DNA from: a virus
DNA length: 58,691 nucleotides
IMG/VR virus record: IMGVR_UViG_3300046692_000200
Span: 1 to 58,691 of that record
Strand: one strand, 5' to 3'
Shown one piece after another: positions 33,801 to 42,432 of this stretch (position 1 is the first letter of the stretch; each line of letters opens with the position of its first letter). The notes beneath the pieces were generated by a model. It was not told the origin of the DNA and did no database searches. It saw only the letters and a list, made by a program, of their open reading frames with translations. Made by a program: the position numbers and the translations under genes.

Positions 33801-34138
33801 TCGGAGGATACCGCCCATATTTCTTCGACGGGCCCATCCTTCGGTTCCATGGCGCTGAGCGTCACGGATTGGCCGCCGAGTGTTGGGAAGGTGATAACGC
33901 CAGTCCGCTTCACGTTTAGGGCGCGGGCCTGGTCGATGCTCAGCACGATGCGCTCGATGCCTTCGATAACTTCGGCATAACCACCATCGGCGCCGAAGCG
34001 CTCGATCTTGGTGTGCCAGCGCGCACGAATCGGCACCGGCACAACCGTGACGTCGTCGCTGTACAACGCATCAACGCCGAGCGTCGTCATGACCGCCCGG
34101 CGTGTGCGTGTCTTCGCAGCAGCGAAGTCGAAGGCCAT
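33797..34138 (-). CDS. Head-tail connector protein (gpFII-like)
   Basis: 113 residues, beta-rich (VTVVPVPIRARWHTK; IERIVLSIDQARALN; GVITFPTLGGQSVTLSAME). Small beta-barrel connectors of this size follow the capsid gene cluster in lambda-like phages (gpFII). It abuts the HeH-domain gene and overlaps the next by 4 nt. Confidence 0.7.
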   Translation of the reverse strand: MAFDFAAAKTRTRRAVMTTLGVDALYSDDVTVVPVPIRARWHTKIERFGADGGYAEVIEGIERIVLSIDQARALNVKRTGVITFPTLGGQSVTLSAMEPKDGPVEEIWAVSSE

Positions 34139-34489
34139 TTACAGCTCTTCGGCTTCGGCAGCAGCTTCGATCACAGCGCGGATCTCGGCTTTGGTCTTGG
34201 CTTCGCCCAGCACTACGTTGCGTGCAGCGGCTTCGGCGGTCAGCTCTTCCAGGTTCATCGCGGACAGTGCTTTAGGCGCTTTGGGCTCGGTATTAGAACC
34301 CTCGTCACCTTCGACGATCAGCTTGCGAACCAGGCGGTTGCCGCTGGCTTTTTCCAGACCGGTGATTTCGACCAGTTCTTCCGCGGTGAAGTCGAACGCT
34401 TCACCGGTAGTTTCGGTGCCGATTTGCGGGTAAACGGTTTTGCCGTCGCGGGTAACGCCGATCGAACCGAGGGGGATACGTTTTGGCAT
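34139..34489 (-). CDS. Head protein with C-terminal HeH/LEM-like domain
   Basis: 116 residues. The N-terminal half (IPLGSIGVTRDGKTV) is unassigned. The C-terminal ALSAMNLEELTAEAAARNV...TKAEIRAVIEAA is a helix-extended-loop-helix (HeH/LEM/SAP-like) unit often found in phage head proteins. Ends AEAEEL, acidic. Follows the capsid gene after a stable hairpin. Confidence 0.7.
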   Translation of the reverse strand: MPKRIPLGSIGVTRDGKTVYPQIGTETTGEAFDFTAEELVEITGLEKASGNRLVRKLIVEGDEGSNTEPKAPKALSAMNLEELTAEAAARNVVLGEAKTKAEIRAVIEAAAEAEEL

Positions 34490-34515
34490 GTGAAGCTCCT
34501 AGCAGAAAGTAATTT

Positions 34516-34533
34516 CCGCGCCCGAAGGCGCGG
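34516..34533 (-). other. UUCG hairpin after capsid gene
   Basis: On the minus strand CCGCGCC-TTCG-GGCGCGG, a 7-bp GC stem closed by a UUCG tetraloop, 15 nt past the capsid stop and before the SD of the next gene. No T-run follows, so it is better read as an mRNA stabiliser or partial attenuator that could favour capsid expression. Confidence 0.65.
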
Positions 34534-34547
34534 CGGATTAACCGGGG

Positions 34548-35597
34548 TTATTGAACGGTCAGCGACCAGGTGGCGTTGGTTACACGAGGAACCAGCAGCG
34601 GGGCCGACTGGGTCATGATGTATTCAACGCTTGGATCTTCCACTTCCCACATTTTCGGGAAGTAGCGGATCGCCTGCAGGCCCGCTTTCTTGTCCTTGAT
34701 GGCGCCGAACGCTTGCACGCCGTTTACCATTTGCGAGATGCCGATGACCTTGTTAGGGGCCAGCAGCGCTTGTTGCGTGCCGTCTTCGAGGGTGACTTTG
34801 GCCGAGTAGATCCAGCAGTCGAAACCAGCGCCGCCAGCCAGGCCCTGCACACGACCAGCGTATTCCAGACCGTCGAAGCCGTTGGTGATCAGCGCCAGGT
34901 TGGTGGACGAGCCACGATAATTGGTGTCGATCAGTTTCAGGTTGTTGGCCAGAATCCACGCAACGAACGAATCGAATGCGTCGGCACCGAACACCAGCAT
35001 GTGGTTGGTCGCGCCGCACAGATCGTTGGAAGCACGGTTGGCCGCCTTGATGTCGCCCAGCGGGTTGGCAGCAGTGCTGTTCCACTTGGCAGTGCCGGTC
35101 AGCACGCGGGTCAGGCTGGCGTCACGGTTGAAGTTGATGGTCACAGTCGGGTAGTCGACACCATCGCAGGTGACGGAACCGTCTTGGATCGCCTTGGCCG
35201 CCATCCACTCGAGGCGGTTGTCGATCTTGATCTTCTGACCGACCAGCAGGTTGGCCACGGTTGCCTGGTAGCGCTGTTGAGGGGTCAGGCTGCCAGTGGT
35301 CAGCGACTCACCTGCAGTACGGGTGAAGAAGTTGTTGTTCGGGTCGACGATGTCCTTCGGCTTAACGTAAGCCGGGCGGTAGGACACGGTCTGGAAGCCG
35401 TACTGCTTCTGCACGCGACCTTGGACGTTCGGGGCAACGAATGGCGCCATGCGGCGGTAGTCTTCGCTGATCTCGTCCATGGCGATGGATTCGGTCTGGA
35501 AGGTCATCTCATCGGGGAAGAACTGCAGCCAGAAGGCAGGCAGCGTCTTGGTAACGCGAAGCACGCCGAGCAGGGTAATCAGGTCAAACGGTCCCAT
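34548..35597 (-). CDS. Major capsid protein (gpE-like)
   Basis: 349 residues, the expected length for lambda gpE-type capsids. LPAFWLQFFPDEMTFQTESI and the RRMAPFVAPNVQGRV segment are recognisable N-terminal features; GIKFRYFPKMWEVEDPS-like C-terminus (ALRYFPKMW is AIRYFPKMWEVEDPS here) matches the family end. Adopts the HK97 fold. Flanked by the decoration protein and head completion genes. Confidence 0.92.
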   Translation of the reverse strand: MGPFDLITLLGVLRVTKTLPAFWLQFFPDEMTFQTESIAMDEISEDYRRMAPFVAPNVQGRVQKQYGFQTVSYRPAYVKPKDIVDPNNNFFTRTAGESLTTGSLTPQQRYQATVANLLVGQKIKIDNRLEWMAAKAIQDGSVTCDGVDYPTVTINFNRDASLTRVLTGTAKWNSTAANPLGDIKAANRASNDLCGATNHMLVFGADAFDSFVAWILANNLKLIDTNYRGSSTNLALITNGFDGLEYAGRVQGLAGGAGFDCWIYSAKVTLEDGTQQALLAPNKVIGISQMVNGVQAFGAIKDKKAGLQAIRYFPKMWEVEDPSVEYIMTQSAPLLVPRVTNATWSLTVQ

Positions 35598-35660
35598 GTA
35601 TATTTCTCCATTGGGTCAACGGCGTGGTCGGGTGACCAAGCGGCCGAAAAGATTTTGGTT

Positions 35661-36020
35661 TTAGTTGACCAGTCGGCCGATTTTCAGAGAGCCGTTTGGA
35701 CCCACAAGGGCACGGCGTTGTTCGAACGTGGTGGAACCTGCAGGCCAGCCATTCAAGGCTTCGTGGTTGAAGAAGCCACCCTCGAAGAAGGCGATGCGGT
35801 CACCGATCACACCGGCTTGGCTGGCGATTACGAAACCAACAGCGTCGACCGCGTCAACCGCGACTTGCTTGCCCGCAGCGTCCAGGCGGCAAACCTGATA
35901 CTTGGCCACGTTGGTGGTCAGCTCGTAATCGTTGGTGACGATTGGAGCTTCACCAGCGAAAAGTTGTACCGGGGCGGTGCTGCCGAGAACGGTGCGACCG
36001 CCTGCGATGTCATTGCTCAT
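35661..36020 (-). CDS. Head decoration protein (gpD-like)
   Basis: 119 residues. The LFAGEAPIVTNDYEL segment and the VGFVIASQAG...AFFEGGFFNHEAL region match lambda gpD family decoration proteins, which trimerise at capsid threefold axes after expansion. A good GGGGGA precedes the ATG. Located between the scaffold and capsid genes as in lambda. Confidence 0.9.
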   Translation of the reverse strand: MSNDIAGGRTVLGSTAPVQLFAGEAPIVTNDYELTTNVAKYQVCRLDAAGKQVAVDAVDAVGFVIASQAGVIGDRIAFFEGGFFNHEALNGWPAGSTTFEQRRALVGPNGSLKIGRLVN

Positions 36021-36068
36021 TGCGATTCCCCCAAGGAAAAAAGTGCTTACAGATGCGCAGCTTAAAGG

Positions 36069-36548
36069 TTAGGCGAGCTGCTTGCCAGTAGCGGCAGCGT
36101 AGGACGCCAGCAGTACGTTGCCTTGGTTGGCAGCTTCTTGGCCCGGGATGACAGTTACGTCGGCGCCCACGTTCGGTTGCTGGCCATTATCCATGGCTTG
36201 CTGGAAGGTGGCGGCCACTGCAGGGGCTGCAGCAACAACCGGTGCGGCAGGGGCGGCAGCAGCAGCAGCAGTGCCGATCGGTGCGGCGGCCAGCATGCCT
36301 TTGGCTTCTTCGGCGGTCATGTTGGTGTTGAACGCGATGTGACTGGCCAGGGTTTCTTTGCCCTTGGCTTCGGCGCAGCCGGTGATTGCCAGGCAGCGTT
36401 CGCGTTCGGCTTTCTGCAGTGCGGCGGCATCCGGTGCAGCAGCGGCCACGGCAGGCGCAGCAGCAACAACAGGGGCTGCAGCGACAACAGGTGCGGCAGG
36501 TGCAGCGGCGCTCAGTGCGGCGGCAGCGGCTTGTTGTTCTGGTGTCAT
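36069..36548 (-). CDS. Scaffold protein from internal in-frame start (Nu3-like)
   Basis: 159 residues from the internal ATG at 36548 (Met298 of the protease frame). GAGGAC lies 8-10 nt upstream. The sequence begins MTPEQQAAAA and is low-complexity Ala/Pro/Val, then a conserved helical part (AERERCLAITGCAEAKG-like). Independent expression is inferred by analogy with lambda Nu3. Confidence 0.65.
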   Translation of the reverse strand: MTPEQQAAAAALSAAAPAAPVVAAAPVVAAAPAVAAAAPDAAALQKAERERCLAITGCAEAKGKETLASHIAFNTNMTAEEAKGMLAAAPIGTAAAAAAPAAPVVAAAPAVAATFQQAMDNGQQPNVGADVTVIPGQEAANQGNVLLASYAAATGKQLA

Positions 36549-37439
36549 GTCATCGTCCTCGGTTTCGGGTGAGCCGTTGAGCTCGTTTAGTAATTTGATT
36601 GCAGCTTGCGACGGGGTCAGCACTTCGTGCACCAGACCCATCGACAATGCTTCGGTAGCGCGGTAGCACGCGGCCTCGGTGGCGAATATAACCTGTTCTT
36701 CAATCCCGAGGTTGCGCGAAACCAGCGAAACGAAACTATCGCGTGACGCATCAACCGCGATCTGGATTTCAGCGCGCACGCTTTCCGGCAGATCCTTGTA
36801 CGGGGTGCCGTCGACTTTGTGCGATCCCGAGTAGATCGGGGTGACCTTGATGCCGTTCTTCGTGAGCAACTCTTCGAAGCTGACGTGAAGGCACATGGCG
36901 CCGATCGAGCCAACGCCGCCGCTCGGGGTGAGGATCATTTTGTCGCAGGAACTGGCCAGCGCGTAGCAGGCCGAATACGACGCGGTGTCGATCATGGCCA
37001 CCATCGGCTTCTTGCCGCGCGACAGGTAGATCTCGTCAGCGGTCTCGAACAGGCCGTTGACTTCGCCGCCTGGGCTGTTGCAGTCGAAGATGATGCCCTT
37101 CACGTCGTCGTCGTCGAGCGCGGCGCGCAACTGGTTCTGGATGAAGTTGTAGCCGGTGACGTAACCCCAGCTACGGGTGAACCGGTTGATCAGGCTGCCG
37201 TGAATCGGGATCACCGCGATGCCGTTGCCGAAGGCGAACGGCTTCTCGGCGTAGCCGTCGATCCCGTACATGGCGACCAGATCCATGCGGCTTTCGATCA
37301 CGCGCGCGCTTTCGTCGGCGGTGCTGCTGTTGGACAGTTGAATCAGGTCCGCGGCGAAGTCGGCCTGGGGCGCGATCATCACCGGATTGAGGTTAACCCG
37401 GTTGGCAATCTGCCGTGCAAGGGCGAGTGGTGTGGGCAT
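36069..37439 (-). CDS. Head maturation protease (S49/ClpP-like) with scaffold tail
   Basis: 456 residues. The S49-family domain spans ~60-280: FDCNSPGGEVNGL, nucleophile Ser156 in DTASYSACYAL and Lys208 in SGSHKVDG. The Ser-Lys spacing of 52 is the same as lambda gpC (Ser166/Lys218). The C-terminal ~160 residues are an Ala/Pro-rich scaffold region. As in lambda C/Nu3, the protease degrades scaffold and itself inside the prohead. Confidence 0.92.
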   Translation of the reverse strand: MPTPLALARQIANRVNLNPVMIAPQADFAADLIQLSNSSTADESARVIESRMDLVAMYGIDGYAEKPFAFGNGIAVIPIHGSLINRFTRSWGYVTGYNFIQNQLRAALDDDDVKGIIFDCNSPGGEVNGLFETADEIYLSRGKKPMVAMIDTASYSACYALASSCDKMILTPSGGVGSIGAMCLHVSFEELLTKNGIKVTPIYSGSHKVDGTPYKDLPESVRAEIQIAVDASRDSFVSLVSRNLGIEEQVIFATEAACYRATEALSMGLVHEVLTPSQAAIKLLNELNGSPETEDDDMTPEQQAAAAALSAAAPAAPVVAAAPVVAAAPAVAAAAPDAAALQKAERERCLAITGCAEAKGKETLASHIAFNTNMTAEEAKGMLAAAPIGTAAAAAAPAAPVVAAAPAVAATFQQAMDNGQQPNVGADVTVIPGQEAANQGNVLLASYAAATGKQLA

Positions 37440-39088
37440 TACAGATCCTCGTCATCATTGTTCTCGGCGTTGCCGCCTTTGTCCTTTAGCGTGCCCTGAC
37501 TGCTTGCCCCGCTGGTACTTTTTTCGGCGGCCATCGTGAAGTCTAAACCAAGCGTTTTCGCAAGTTTCATTTCGCGGGAACGCTGCATAAACACTTCGCG
37601 GAAATCCTCACCAAGCCGAGCGATTTCTTTCTCGTAGGTGGATAGGCCCGAATTGATGCGCAGGATAGCAGCTTGTGTCTCTTTCAACTCATCAATCTGA
37701 CCACGGCTGGCACCAATCCACGTCGCCGAACAGATCGCATCCTTGACGCCTGGCTCGTAGAACCACGACAGGTTTTTGCCTTCTGGAAGCGGGATGCGGC
37801 CGGCGTTCCATTCCTCTTCAAGCCAAAGCTGATAGATGAACGATGCGACCCGGTCAGCCACCATCTTTTTGCGCGATGACATGAACTTCCAGGTCTCGCC
37901 CATCGAGGCGCGTGCCGAGCTGTAGTTCGTATTGCTGTAGTCCCGCGAAAACTGCTCGTAGGACAGGCCCAGCGCCGACGCGGTGTGGCGCAGCAGCGAT
38001 CGCTCGTAGCCGTCACCCACGCCGCCCGGGGCGCCCAGCGACTTGATGTTGAGCTTGGTGCCGGGGAACAGGTGCGGCATCTTCACGCCGTCGATGGCGA
38101 TGTTCTTCGAGGCATCGAGGTAGCTGCCCATCATCTCCATGTAGTTGCCGATGTACGCGCCCAGCGCCTCGGGGTTCCCCGCGCCGCCGCCCATTTGTTC
38201 GAAGACCATGCCCGGTGGCAGTTCCGACTCGATCGCGGCAGCGTAGGTTGCGGCCACGACGGCCTGCTGCAGTGTGATGTCCTGGAACTTCTTGGTCATC
38301 TTCATCTGTTTGAGGACGGCGACCATGTCGGCGATGCCACGGTTCTGCTCGGGCATCAACTGCTCGACGATGTGGCACACCAGCTTGCGGCCCCACGGCT
38401 TTTCGGCAGGCACCTTGGTCCAGGTGTAGACGAACCCGTATGGGTCATCCGAGTAGCCGTTGCGGATGTGGTACGCGGTGCAGCGCCCACGGAAGTCCAG
38501 CACCATGCCTTTGCGCAGATTCTGCGAGTCCATGATGTTGTCGGGGTTGCTCAGACGGCTCGGGCTGATCATCTGGATGGCGGTGCTGAATGGGCGCCGG
38601 TATTCCTTGATCCACTCGGCCGTGGCCAACACTTCGCCCGACATCAGGAAGCCGCCGACGGCGAGGCGCACCAGGCCGGTCAGCGTGTTCTTGCGCGAGG
38701 CGTCGAACCAGCAGTCTTGAGAGTCGGCCAGGTTGTTGAAGCGAGCCTCAACGATGAGCTGGAACTGTTCGGCCCACTCTTCGGTGACACCCAGGGCAGT
38801 GATGTTCGGCTTGGCGTTGAGGCGGTACTGCGCCCCCACGATGTTGTCGCGGTGCAGTGCCACGGCGCCGGTCGCATAACCGTCGTTCTGGACGATGTCA
38901 CGGCCACGGGCGTCTGCCATGTCCTTGCCCGGGTTGATGATCTGGTCGGGCGACGACATTGACGGCGTCCACAATGCGGTCTCACGCTCGAGCTTGCTGG
39001 CCCCCTCAAGGCCCCCGCCGAGCGCTTGCTGGTTAACTGGGGTGGCGTCGGCCACGATGATCTCGGGTTTCTTCGCTGTGCGCGCCAT
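37439..39088 (-). CDS. Portal protein (lambda gpB family)
   Basis: 549 residues from the ATG at 39088. DNIVGAQYRLNAKPN and the later YNRDYSNTNYSSARASM-type block (FSRDYSNTNYSSARAS) are hallmarks of lambda-family portals. It forms the dodecameric DNA gate at one capsid vertex. Unusually the C-terminus ends GGNAENNDDEDL, an acidic -DL tail also seen on replication proteins of this phage. Overlaps the protease start (ATGA-type junction). Confidence 0.92.
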   Translation of the reverse strand: MARTAKKPEIIVADATPVNQQALGGGLEGASKLERETALWTPSMSSPDQIINPGKDMADARGRDIVQNDGYATGAVALHRDNIVGAQYRLNAKPNITALGVTEEWAEQFQLIVEARFNNLADSQDCWFDASRKNTLTGLVRLAVGGFLMSGEVLATAEWIKEYRRPFSTAIQMISPSRLSNPDNIMDSQNLRKGMVLDFRGRCTAYHIRNGYSDDPYGFVYTWTKVPAEKPWGRKLVCHIVEQLMPEQNRGIADMVAVLKQMKMTKKFQDITLQQAVVAATYAAAIESELPPGMVFEQMGGGAGNPEALGAYIGNYMEMMGSYLDASKNIAIDGVKMPHLFPGTKLNIKSLGAPGGVGDGYERSLLRHTASALGLSYEQFSRDYSNTNYSSARASMGETWKFMSSRKKMVADRVASFIYQLWLEEEWNAGRIPLPEGKNLSWFYEPGVKDAICSATWIGASRGQIDELKETQAAILRINSGLSTYEKEIARLGEDFREVFMQRSREMKLAKTLGLDFTMAAEKSTSGASSQGTLKDKGGNAENNDDEDL

Positions 39089-39315
39089 CAGAAATAGAAC
39101 CCCATCGGGCGGTGTGCGCGCGTCGGCGTCGACGGATTGAGGCACGCTTCGGCCTCTTGGATCAGCGCATACAGTCGCGGGGCGTTAGCCGCGGTGAACT
39201 CAACACGCTCGCCGTTCTGGTCGACGATCACGCGAGCCTTGTTGCCCGAGATCAGATCGCGGTAGTCGGTCCTCATCTCGAGAAGCAACTCTTGTGTAAT
39301 TCCTGTGCAGTTCAT
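39088..39315 (-). CDS. Head-tail connector gpW-like
   Basis: 75 residues. ELLLEMRTDYRDLISGNKAR followed by VDQNGERVEFTAANAPRLY is the gpW family signature. Its ATG at 39315 overlaps the terminase stop and its own stop overlaps the portal start. gpW plugs the portal after packaging and is needed for tail joining. Confidence 0.92.
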   Translation of the reverse strand: MNCTGITQELLLEMRTDYRDLISGNKARVIVDQNGERVEFTAANAPRLYALIQEAEACLNPSTPTRAHRPMGFYF

Positions 39316-41450
39316 GCCATCGCCTCGGCTAGTTTGGAAAAGTCGTAATTTTTTGGTGTCGGTTGCGCAAACCGCTTTGGCTGATCCGCTGCACTGATGA
39401 GGATGTTTTGATCCCATTCGGCCGCCCACTTCGGCGGGTTGGTCCAGTCCATTTTCTCAACCAGCATGAGCGGCGACACGCAAACCCCGATGCAATAGTA
39501 CGACAAGTCCCACGCTTCGTTGTTGGCGTGCTGCCGTTTTTCCCAACCTTTCGGTGTGCGGGTTTCGGCGCACATTTCCTGATACCACCAATCCGGCAGC
39601 CAGTTCGGGATTCGGTACATGCCTTTGCCGGGCTCGAGCGAGTCCAGGCGGGCGTGCAGCATGTCCTTGAGGACGTTCGAGTTGAGCATCAGCACCGGCA
39701 CGTCGCCGCGCGCTGTCGCGTTCTTGTCGCGCTGCTGGGCATCGGGGTGAGTGATGCGGGCACGCGGGATGCCGGGCTTGGAATCACCCTTGACCAGATG
39801 GAAGCGACCCTGGATGCCGAGCTTGCGCACGTTGCGGTAGAAGTCGTAGGACATGGCCGTAACCGACTGGCCCTTCTCCTTCGAGTAGCCACCCGAGTCG
39901 CAGGTGGTCATCTTGATCGCCATCCGCCGCTTGGTGCCGTCGCCCAGCTCATAAGTCCGTTCCAGCACCTGCTCGATCAGCAGATCCCAATCCTCGAGAT
40001 AGGTGGCCGGCTTGACCCATAGCTTTTCATCGTCATCGCCGACGCGGTTGGACTGGCGGATCTGGAAGCGGTCGATCAGCACCATGTCGAAGGGCCGGCC
40101 CGGCGCGATCCCGTGGACCTGCACCACGAACATGTTCTTCTGGACGTCGATGTTGGCCACGAGGAACCGCACGCCGATGGGGACCTGCTTTTCCTGCAGC
40201 GGTTCGGCGCGGGCGGCCAGATGCTCGGGTAGGCGGTCATCGCCGATCGCTTTCGGTAGGTACGGTTCGCCCAGGTCGGTGTTGTAGAACTTCTTGAGCG
40301 CCTCTTCGCTGTTGGTGCTGGCGTACTCTTCTTCTGCAGTGATGTAGGTCCGGACCAGGCCCGGCCAAGTGGTGAACGAGGCGGCCATGCCGTTGAGCCA
40401 GAAGCTCGCGGTCTTCGTGCGGCGGCCGTTGCCGTAGCGCTGGCCCTTCTTGTTGACCATCTCCCCATCCTTGACCCACATGCCCCACTGCTGCATCTCG
40501 TGACGCTCATCGGGGTGGATCAGGTGCAGGCACTTGGGGCACTCGAGGCGCACGGTCTCCGACGCGGTCACCGGGTCATAGACCTCACCCGTGGCTTTGT
40601 CAAACGTGTCGTAGCGCAGCATCGAGAAGCGACCCTCGAAGTAGTGATTGCAGTGCAGGCAAGGCCAGTACCATCGGCGCCGATCGCCGCGGTTGTACAG
40701 CGCCAGGATGCCTTCGGCCGGTGGCGCCTCGTGGCCCTTGGTGATGTAGCGCGGGTCAAGGATCGGTTTCGACGGCGAGCTCTCGGCCAGCGCCATCTTG
40801 AACGAGCCGAACGTGGTGGTCCGCTTGGCCGCCAGGTCGAAGGCGTTGCCGTCCCCCTCGATGTCGTCGTCCATGCGGTCGTAGTCGGTCAGCGCCACGC
40901 GGGGGATCGGCTTACCCGACATCTCCGACACCGACGGCCAGCTCAGGGTCAGCATCATGCCGTTGGTGAAGTGCTTGTCGAACTTGTTGTCCGCGTCCCG
41001 GCGCTTCACCAGCAGATCCTTGATCACCGAGCTGGTTCGCACCAGACGGTCGACCCGTCGCATCGAGAAGTCGCGAGCCGCTGCCGTAGTCGGGTTGTAG
41101 ATCGTCAGGTCCATCGGGCTCGACTTCACGCTGTAGAGCGTCCAGTTGAGGATCAGGGCGTCGGTCTTGCCCGACTGGGCCGGCCCCACGAACACCACGG
41201 CGTCATAGAAGCGCGAGTCGAGCGTGTCCATCGGCTCAACGATGTAGGCGACCTTCTCGTTGATCCACGGGCCGGTGTACGAGCCCAGGTTATTCAGCTT
41301 GCGATACTTGGCGGCACATTCGGCAACGGTCAGGCGCTCGGGCGGGTTGAACATCTGCCCAACGCCCAGGGCGATCTGGTTGAGGCTGCTAAAAGTCACC
41401 TTCCCCGAGTTGAGCAGCCGTTCCCGGGCCGAATTGCTTAGCAACGGCAT
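39312..41450 (-). CDS. terL: Terminase large subunit (gpA family)
   Basis: 712 residues from the ATG at 41450, chosen because GAGGAA lies upstream. VFVGPAQSGKT (about residues 86-96) is the Walker A of the packaging ATPase, with VALTDYDRMDDD as Walker B region; the C-terminal half carries the nuclease (LVANIDVQKNMFVVQVHG). gpA-type terminases usually cut cos sites, so cohesive ends are possible, but no cos site was recognised. Confidence 0.94.
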   Translation of the reverse strand: MPLLSNSARERLLNSGKVTFSSLNQIALGVGQMFNPPERLTVAECAAKYRKLNNLGSYTGPWINEKVAYIVEPMDTLDSRFYDAVVFVGPAQSGKTDALILNWTLYSVKSSPMDLTIYNPTTAAARDFSMRRVDRLVRTSSVIKDLLVKRRDADNKFDKHFTNGMMLTLSWPSVSEMSGKPIPRVALTDYDRMDDDIEGDGNAFDLAAKRTTTFGSFKMALAESSPSKPILDPRYITKGHEAPPAEGILALYNRGDRRRWYWPCLHCNHYFEGRFSMLRYDTFDKATGEVYDPVTASETVRLECPKCLHLIHPDERHEMQQWGMWVKDGEMVNKKGQRYGNGRRTKTASFWLNGMAASFTTWPGLVRTYITAEEEYASTNSEEALKKFYNTDLGEPYLPKAIGDDRLPEHLAARAEPLQEKQVPIGVRFLVANIDVQKNMFVVQVHGIAPGRPFDMVLIDRFQIRQSNRVGDDDEKLWVKPATYLEDWDLLIEQVLERTYELGDGTKRRMAIKMTTCDSGGYSKEKGQSVTAMSYDFYRNVRKLGIQGRFHLVKGDSKPGIPRARITHPDAQQRDKNATARGDVPVLMLNSNVLKDMLHARLDSLEPGKGMYRIPNWLPDWWYQEMCAETRTPKGWEKRQHANNEAWDLSYYCIGVCVSPLMLVEKMDWTNPPKWAAEWDQNILISAADQPKRFAQPTPKNYDFSKLAEAMA

Positions 41451-41964
41451 CAGATAATTCCTCAAGTAGTCCGTCGATGATGTGGGTGAGCGCCTTCTGC
41501 TGGGCTTCGCTCAATTCCATCTCGTTTGCGATCGTGTCGTTGGCCAGTACCAGGGGTATGCGCACGGCCTTCACCAGATCGGCGAATACCTCCGACACCT
41601 TGTCGGTGCGCCACAAGTCCCCGGCGTTTTCCTCGAATTTCTGCTTCGCCGTCATCGCCGCCCAAAACTCTTTGGTCAGCATCTTCGGCAGGTTGGTGTG
41701 GTTGAGCTTTCGAACGTAGGTGATGACCTGCTCGATGTCGTCCACGTCCAGTTGGGTCTCAACGAGGAACGGGGCGGCGTCCTTCACCGCATAGATCGGG
41801 TGGCCGGCCCGCTTCCCGCACGGCTCGATGCCGGTGATCTTCGACTGGACGGTGCGGTTGTCCATGCCGAACAGCTTGCCGAGTTGCGAGATGCTGGCCC
41901 CCTCGAACAGAAGGCCCTTTGTTTCCTCGTCCATTATCTTGGTGTCGATGTGCTTAACGGCCAC
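41389..41964 (-). CDS. terS: Terminase small subunit (Nu1/DUF1441-like)
   Basis: 191 residues. An N-terminal winged-helix segment (GASISQLGKLFGMDNRTVQ) should bind the packaging site. The helical middle includes LTKEFWAAMTAKQKFEENAG, and the C-terminus ends AAQLGEGDF. It overlaps TerL by 62 nt, a longer overlap than the norm here and suggestive of coupling. Confidence 0.88.
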   Translation of the reverse strand: MAVKHIDTKIMDEETKGLLFEGASISQLGKLFGMDNRTVQSKITGIEPCGKRAGHPIYAVKDAAPFLVETQLDVDDIEQVITYVRKLNHTNLPKMLTKEFWAAMTAKQKFEENAGDLWRTDKVSEVFADLVKAVRIPLVLANDTIANEMELSEAQQKALTHIIDGLLEELSDAVAKQFGPGTAAQLGEGDF

Positions 41965-42166
41965 GGACGTGTTCCTTAATCAATTTGTCGAGGTCCTTGC
42001 GGCTCAGCATGTGGATGACCTGCAGATGACGGCGCGTGTAGGTTTGCATGGGCCTGGCCCCGCTTCGAACTTGCGCATAGGTCGAGTACGCCAAGCCGAG
42101 CAGCTCAGACGCATAGGTCGGGCCGAGCTGGGTGTGCTTTTCGAAGTCGAGTAGTAGCTGGTTCAC
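41954..42166 (-). CDS. Small helix-turn-helix protein, possible late regulator
   Basis: 70 residues from a GTG at 42166 with AGGG upstream; the longer frame to 42253 would cross the promoter and terminator. LGPTYASELLGLAYSTYAQVRSG resembles a phage HTH with a recognition helix. It is the first gene after the late promoter and its operator-like dyad, so autoregulation is plausible. Confidence 0.65.
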   Translation of the reverse strand: MNQLLLDFEKHTQLGPTYASELLGLAYSTYAQVRSGARPMQTYTRRHLQVIHMLSRKDLDKLIKEHVRGR

Positions 42167-42182
42167 CGGGGTGCCCTGTTGA

Positions 42183-42222
42183 TATACGCAATGAGCATAT
42201 CGACATGCCGGTGCCGGGGCAA
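42183..42222 (-). promoter_or_regulatory. Late promoter with operator-like dyad
   Basis: On the minus strand TTGCCC (42222-42217), 17-bp spacer, TATGCT (42199-42194). The -10 is embedded in the 18-bp imperfect dyad ATATGCTCATTGCGTATA (42200-42183), an exact copy of which lies at 52,827-52,844. It would drive HTH, terminase, head and tail genes. Confidence 0.6.
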
Positions 42223-42232
42223 ACTGCAGGCG

Positions 42233-42282
42233 AAAAAAAACCTGCAACATCAACCCCCTGGAGAGTAAACGTTGCAGGTTTT
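42233..42282 (-). terminator. Strong terminator between replication and late operons
   Basis: A 12-bp perfect stem (AAAACCTGCAAC / GTTGCAGGTTTT) on the minus strand followed by eight T in total. It stops transcripts from the helicase gene ahead of the late promoter. On the plus strand the same stem is followed by TTTT, so weak bidirectional action is possible. Confidence 0.9.
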
Positions 42283-42432
42283 CCCGTGTTCGCCTGCGAG
42301 TCGGCCACGATGTAAGGGCTGGTGGCCCCGCTTGCCAAAACCGATCCGCTTTACATAGAGAACGTACAAGTTAATGAGGTTTTCGACGAAGCGGTTTTGA
42401 CAAACGGGCGTCCTTGCCCTACGCATCGCACT

